Assembly: GCF_001517425.1 (NCBI RefSeq)
Contig: NZ_FBWL01000172.1
Location: 1-64,000 of the forward strand
Direction of reading: 5' to 3'
DNA length: 64,000 nt
From: Clostridium sp. C105KSO13
GTDB taxonomy: Bacteria > Bacillota > Clostridia > Lachnospirales > Lachnospiraceae
How positions within the stretch are numbered: the first letter of the stretch is position 1; each line of letters opens with the position of its first letter. Below, piece after piece: positions 60,335 through 64,000 of this stretch. The position numbers and the translations under genes are program-made. The notes under the pieces were generated by a model. That model was not told the origin of the DNA, did not search any database, and saw only the letters and a list, made by a program, of their open reading frames with translations.

Positions 60335-61633
60335 TCAAGATATTAAGTTTCCATTGTTGTCAAATAATAATTCTTCAGGTTTATCTATAGCCTTGAGGTT
60401 AGGATATTTTCCTTCAGAAACATCTTTATAATATTTTTCAGATAGCATAATATCTCCAATGTGAAGACTATTTGGAATCCTTACTATTTGCACCTGCTCT
60501 TTGTTAATCCCTACGCAGGTTTTGATACATAACTGAATGGCCTCCCTGTCATTGGAGGCTACACAGGGGATTCGTGCAGAGGCCAGTACAGTGCTGGTGA
60601 TACAGTTTGGATACATTACATCTGCATCTATCTGGTCAAATAATTTCTTTGTTATGGCACTTGCAAGTCCTACCCCCAGTGCGTTTCCGTGGGACTCTTC
60701 ACTCAAGTTTAACATACATGTTCGCTGTACATCAATTCCCCCACTGGCGTATTCCGTCGAAAAGGTGCCTGTGATGTTAGGGTCAACCCCAGTTCCACTG
60801 TAGTTTTTTCCGATTTCGTCAACAATGAGTACATCACATTTTCCAACGATAAGCCTTGGCATTTTTGAAAATGCATATTTAAGAAGTTCAGGTTCTCGTT
60901 CCATTATCTTCTCCGGTAAAATTGCTTCTATTCTACAGGTTTCATCGTAGGCATTTTCTATACAGGGAATTGCAAATAGAATAGGTGCTTTATCAAGAAC
61001 AACCTTTGCCATATCCGGAATATTTTGACTGATCACATCCATGCCGTCTCCGTGTACCCTTTCGGCTCCCACCTGTTTACCCAATCCTACAGTCATCATC
61101 TTGCAGGGGCCGCTTTCATAGTTGCCGCGGAATGCATTATGTGGTTTTAAGCGGCAGGATACAATAATGCCATCTGCCTCAAAGGCGTTTTTATCAAAGG
61201 CAACAGGGATCCCTCTTTCAGAAGATCCCAATTCTACAGTCAACATGGACGAACGTATTTCGCATCCCATGGAAGTTTCTGTAATACCATAGCCGGCTAA
61301 GACATCCACCTGTCCCCTGGCAGTGGCCCCGCCATGACTTCCCATGGAAGGAACAATAAATGGAATTGCTCCTTTACTTTTTACAAAATCTACAATTGAC
61401 TTTGTAATTATAGAAATATTTGCAATGCCCCGGCTGCCGGCGGTAATGGCAATATGCATGCCTGGCTTTATTTTATCGGCAAACGGGCGCTGTCCCATTT
61501 CCTTCCATACAACAGAAGGAATGTCTTTTGATATTATTTTATCCTGCTCAAAAAGTTGACGGGCATGAAACATTTTTGGTATTTTTATTTCTTTTAATAA
61601 TGCTGAAACATTACCTTCCTTTATGATCTTCAT
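60335..61633 (-). CDS. LarA-like nickel-pincer racemase/epimerase family (DUF2088)
   Basis: A 432-residue protein of the lactate-racemase (LarA) family, whose members carry a nickel pincer nucleotide and racemise or epimerise 2-hydroxyacids. Conserved residues appear as H100 (SMGSHGGA), H165 (LKPHNAFRG), the ESG near 173 with K178, and H194 (ERVHGDGMD), analogous to the catalytic histidines and pincer lysine of LarA. The true substrate is unknown, and LarB/C/E maturation genes are not in the window. The start at 61633 overlaps the DUF1667 gene by 23 bases, with a GATCATAAAGG-type site inside it. Confidence 0.75.
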   Translation of the reverse strand: MKIIKEGNVSALLKEIKIPKMFHARQLFEQDKIISKDIPSVVWKEMGQRPFADKIKPGMHIAITAGSRGIANISIITKSIVDFVKSKGAIPFIVPSMGSHGGATARGQVDVLAGYGITETSMGCEIRSSMLTVELGSSERGIPVAFDKNAFEADGIIVSCRLKPHNAFRGNYESGPCKMMTVGLGKQVGAERVHGDGMDVISQNIPDMAKVVLDKAPILFAIPCIENAYDETCRIEAILPEKIMEREPELLKYAFSKMPRLIVGKCDVLIVDEIGKNYSGTGVDPNITGTFSTEYASGGIDVQRTCMLNLSEESHGNALGVGLASAITKKLFDQIDADVMYPNCITSTVLASARIPCVASNDREAIQLCIKTCVGINKEQVQIVRIPNSLHIGDIMLSEKYYKDVSEGKYPNLKAIDKPEELLFDNNGNLIS

Positions 61634-62000
61634 AAATTTCCCCTTTTTGAATGTTCTTTGTTGCGATAATATTGCTGCCAGTACTTGCTATATCTTCGAT
61701 AAGTACAGAACCGATTTTAACAGGAGCGTTCACCTGTACTTTTTTGATTTTACTCATAACTTTGAAAATCTGGTCCTTCTCAATTGGCTGATCCAGGCGG
61801 ACACTTACCAGGGGCTGGTCTCCGCCGTTTACTAAAACTGAGGTGGCAATGTTCCGCATGGGACTTGTTATCTCCTGACAGGCATAATCCCGGCCTTTTG
61901 GGCAGCTATTTCCGGTTATGTCTATAATTTTTCCGTCTGTTATTTTTATTTCAAGATCACAGCCGACAGGGCACATGATACAGGTTAATTCTTTTAACAT
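61611..62000 (-). CDS. DUF1667 family cysteine-rich protein
   Basis: A 129-residue protein with CIMCPVGCDLEI at the N-terminus and NSCPKGRDYACQE, i.e. cysteines in a DUF1667 arrangement that resembles molybdopterin/iron-sulfur motifs. It is nearly always found next to GlpA/GlpB-like FAD oxidoreductases and may be a small electron-transfer subunit. Its gene overlaps the upstream oxidoreductase gene by seven bases, so the three genes are co-translated. Confidence 0.8.
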   Translation of the reverse strand: MLKELTCIMCPVGCDLEIKITDGKIIDITGNSCPKGRDYACQEITSPMRNIATSVLVNGGDQPLVSVRLDQPIEKDQIFKVMSKIKKVQVNAPVKIGSVLIEDIASTGSNIIATKNIQKGEIYEDHKGR

Positions 62001-63232
62001 AGTACCTTCACCTCCAGCTGTGTGATGTTATGAAGTTTACTTTTATTCACTGGTATTTGAATCATTTCTGCAGGCAGTGCCTTTTTCAGATGTATTTTTT
62101 TAATTAACATTTCTTCGCTGCATATCGCTATGCTACAGTCTCTGAGAGGCTGTCGGACTCGAAGAGATAATAGGAAGTCATGGTCTGCAGAAATATTTTG
62201 CGGCACGGTATAACCAATTAGCTTATCTGTGACAATTGGAACTGCTTGAATGGGGAAAGTACACTGGTGTCTGACATATGCCGCCACAGATTGAGCTAAG
62301 CGCTCTCCCTCAAGAGAAACAAAGTCAACTAAGTCGTGCACATGAAGTACGTTGCCCGCGGCGAATATACCATGGACATTTGTCTGATATGATTCGTCAA
62401 CTAAAGCACCCTTTGTCCTTGGATCCAGGGTTACACCTGCTGCCAGTGATAATTCATTTTCCGGAATTAATCCGACGGATAAAATTAATGTATCACAAGA
62501 ATGGGTTACTTCAGTTCCAGGAATAGGTGTGAAGTTTTCATCCACCTCTGCGATTACAACGCCTTCCAGACGTGAAGTGCCGATGATATCTACAACAGTA
62601 TGACTTAGATGGAGTGGAATTCCATAGTCATTTAGACATTGTTCAATATTTCGGGGTAAGCCATTGGGATAAGGCTGTATTTCAAAGACGCCTTTTACAT
62701 GTGCACCCTCTAAGGTCATGCGGCGCGCCATAATCATGCCGATATCACCCGAGCCTAAAATAATAACCTCTTTTCCGGGCATTTTATTTTGGAGGTTCAC
62801 ATATGATTGTGCAACGCCGGCAGTATAAATGCCTGACGGACGTGTGCCGGGAATGCTTAGGGCATGCCTTGTCCTTTCTCTGCAGCCCATGGCTAATATA
62901 ACAGCCTTTGCTTTATATTGCATGATTCCTCTGGAGGAAGTGGCAGTTACTACTTTTTCATGTGAAAGATTGATAACAGTAGTATCTGTCACATATTTGA
63001 TATTCCGTTGCTGTAATTCATCAATAAAACGTTGAGCATACTCCGGTCCGCTCAAGGTCACTTTGAAACGAGTGAGACCGAATCCATCATGAATACATTG
63101 ACGTAAAATGCCGCCCAAATACTTCTCGCGCTCAATAATCAAAATGTCCCGGATGCCCTCATCATATAGTTTTATAGCAGCGGCAAGTCCTGCAGGTCCG
63201 CCGCCGATTATAATAACATCTTTCTTTCGCAT
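61994..63232 (-). CDS. FAD/NAD(P)-dependent oxidoreductase (GlpB/pyridine nucleotide-disulfide type)
   Basis: A 412-residue flavoprotein. FAD binding: GGGPAGLAAAIKLYDEGI near residue 10; second nucleotide site: VIILGSGDIGMIMARRMTLE near 147; and a C-terminal FAD motif GIFAAGNVLHVHDLVDFVS. It would take electrons from the partner GlpA-like subunit or pass them on. The start at 63232 lies five bases after the neighbour's stop. Such subunits oxidise glycerol-3-phosphate, 2-hydroxyacids or proline-like compounds in related operons; the substrate here is not determined. Confidence 0.85.
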   Translation of the reverse strand: MRKKDVIIIGGGPAGLAAAIKLYDEGIRDILIIEREKYLGGILRQCIHDGFGLTRFKVTLSGPEYAQRFIDELQQRNIKYVTDTTVINLSHEKVVTATSSRGIMQYKAKAVILAMGCRERTRHALSIPGTRPSGIYTAGVAQSYVNLQNKMPGKEVIILGSGDIGMIMARRMTLEGAHVKGVFEIQPYPNGLPRNIEQCLNDYGIPLHLSHTVVDIIGTSRLEGVVIAEVDENFTPIPGTEVTHSCDTLILSVGLIPENELSLAAGVTLDPRTKGALVDESYQTNVHGIFAAGNVLHVHDLVDFVSLEGERLAQSVAAYVRHQCTFPIQAVPIVTDKLIGYTVPQNISADHDFLLSLRVRQPLRDCSIAICSEEMLIKKIHLKKALPAEMIQIPVNKSKLHNITQLEVKVLC

Positions 63233-63236
63233 ATGA

Positions 63237-64000
63237 TTATCCCCTTACCTTTCCCACAAACATGTATGAATCTTTATGCTGGTATAGAATTTCTTTTTCA
63301 GGTATGTTTAGCTCTTCCTGTATCATTTTGGTGATTCTCGTCTCGCAGTAGCCACCCTGACAGCGCCCCATGGTTGCACGTGTACGGTTTTTGATGCTCG
63401 CTACAGTGTGCGCACCCAAAGGATTATGTATAGCCTGAAGAATCTCGGCCTTTGTTACTGATTCACATCTGCAGACTATTTCACCGTATAGAGGGTTATC
63501 TTGGACAAGTTTTTCTTTCTCTTCCAGAGATAACTCAGAGAATCTTGTGATTCCTTTCCGATAAGGGCAAAAGTCGGGATTGGAAATTAATGAATCAACT
63601 TCCTGCATCTTTTGGACTACACGTCTTGCAAGAGGAAGCGCACATGTTATACCAGGAGATTCTATACCTACGAGATTAATTGCATGAGGGGCGTCTTCCC
63701 TGCGCTCCAAAACAAAATCCTGCACTTCTCCGGTGTCCGGATCAACTAATTTCCAGCGGATACCGGCAAATGTTTTAATAAAAAATTCGGGACGGACTTT
63801 ATCAAACATTTGTGAACTATCTTTAACAAGACCTGCAAGATGTTCTCTGGTAGTGGAATAATCCTCTCTTCCTTCTGTCATATAAGAGTCTGGTCCCACC
63901 AATACATTACCATCAATAGTAATTGTTGCATGTGTGGCAAACCCTCCCTTTTCATTAGGAGCCGGATACACAGGGGTCCTTAACCCAATACCGGCTTTTT
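63237..64000 (-). CDS. GlpA-like FAD-dependent oxidoreductase with BFD-type [2Fe-2S] domain, 5' end off the window
   Basis: This frame is open to the edge, so only about 254 C-terminal residues are seen. They include the substrate-domain end (THATITIDGNVLVGP) and a BFD-like [2Fe-2S] domain with CRCESVTKAEI and GRCQGGYCETRI (C-x-C ... C-x4-C). This is the layout of anaerobic glycerol-3-phosphate dehydrogenase-type and related hydroxyacid dehydrogenases. An apparent GTG start at 63971 is internal, since family-like sequence (AGIGLRTP) continues upstream. It is the first visible gene of the reverse-strand catabolic operon. Confidence 0.85.
   Translation of the reverse strand, partial: KAGIGLRTPVYPAPNEKGGFATHATITIDGNVLVGPDSYMTEGREDYSTTREHLAGLVKDSSQMFDKVRPEFFIKTFAGIRWKLVDPDTGEVQDFVLERREDAPHAINLVGIESPGITCALPLARRVVQKMQEVDSLISNPDFCPYRKGITRFSELSLEEKEKLVQDNPLYGEIVCRCESVTKAEILQAIHNPLGAHTVASIKNRTRATMGRCQGGYCETRITKMIQEELNIPEKEILYQHKDSYMFVGKVRG

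Noticed and set aside
1-64000. CRISPR array, tRNA, rRNA or known riboswitch
   Set aside because: I saw no regular spacer-repeat pattern, no tRNA-like cloverleaf or rRNA core sequence, and no leader that I can match to a known riboswitch class. A covariance-model scan would settle this.

Overview
The window looks like a chromosomal segment from a low-to-medium GC, strictly anaerobic Firmicute, most likely a gut Lachnospiraceae (Blautia/Clostridium XIVa type). This is inferred from gene families and arrangement: strong AGGAGG ribosome sites with GTG/TTG starts, DUF4003, a PF14516-like AAA remnant, a selenocysteine formate dehydrogenase with NuoE/NuoF-type partners, and a GH91 fructan enzyme. 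I saw no rRNA, tRNA or CRISPR array.

Layout. 1-3.5 kb is a graveyard of mobile and defence genes: an IS3-type end, a WYL regulator with three stops, the tail of an AbiEi antitoxin and a possible YhcG nuclease remnant. They surround one intact two-gene ABC exporter. 3.5-9.5 kb holds a rubredoxin/glutamate-synthase-like gene with a 3' deletion, a DUF4003 gene, and a PLD-helicase-DUF3427 gene translationally coupled to a Nudix hydrolase. 9.7-16.9 kb is a complete sugar operon: LacI regulator, two operators, ABC importer, GH32 and a cytoplasmic GH91. It is best read as uptake and intracellular cleavage of difructose anhydrides or short fructans.

17-31 kb is transport: a YfcC carrier with an M20 amidohydrolase, a PiT/DUF47 phosphate pair, an XRE membrane regulator with a perfect palindromic operator, an AGCS symporter, and a five-gene Dpp/Opp peptide importer. 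31-33.5 kb has an AraC regulator divergent from an orphan araA. 33.5-41.9 kb is a formate module: MobB-like, MobA, FocA, NuoE-like, NuoF-like, MoeA, and FdhA. FdhA is read through an in-frame UGA with a clear SECIS hairpin just downstream.

42-49 kb holds small membrane and envelope genes (SdpI, a SRAP gene fused to a HEPN remnant, a GH3 pseudogene, two zinc-ribbon proteins, YARHG, an amidase) and phosphoglycerate mutase. 49-57 kb is amino-acid related (carbamoylase, isoaspartyl peptidase, a truncated creatininase and a truncated aminotransferase). 57-64 kb is a catabolic island: a PrpR-type regulator whose AAA+ domain has lost its catalytic motifs, a DapA-family aldolase, and an opposing operon of LarA-like racemase, DUF1667 and two FAD oxidoreductase subunits that runs off the window.

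Two themes cut across the window. At least five genes carry clean internal or terminal deletions, several apparently joined at short identical sequences. A roughly 60-bp palindromic repeat (GGGTCCCAAAG...CTTTGGGACCC) occurs three times between genes.
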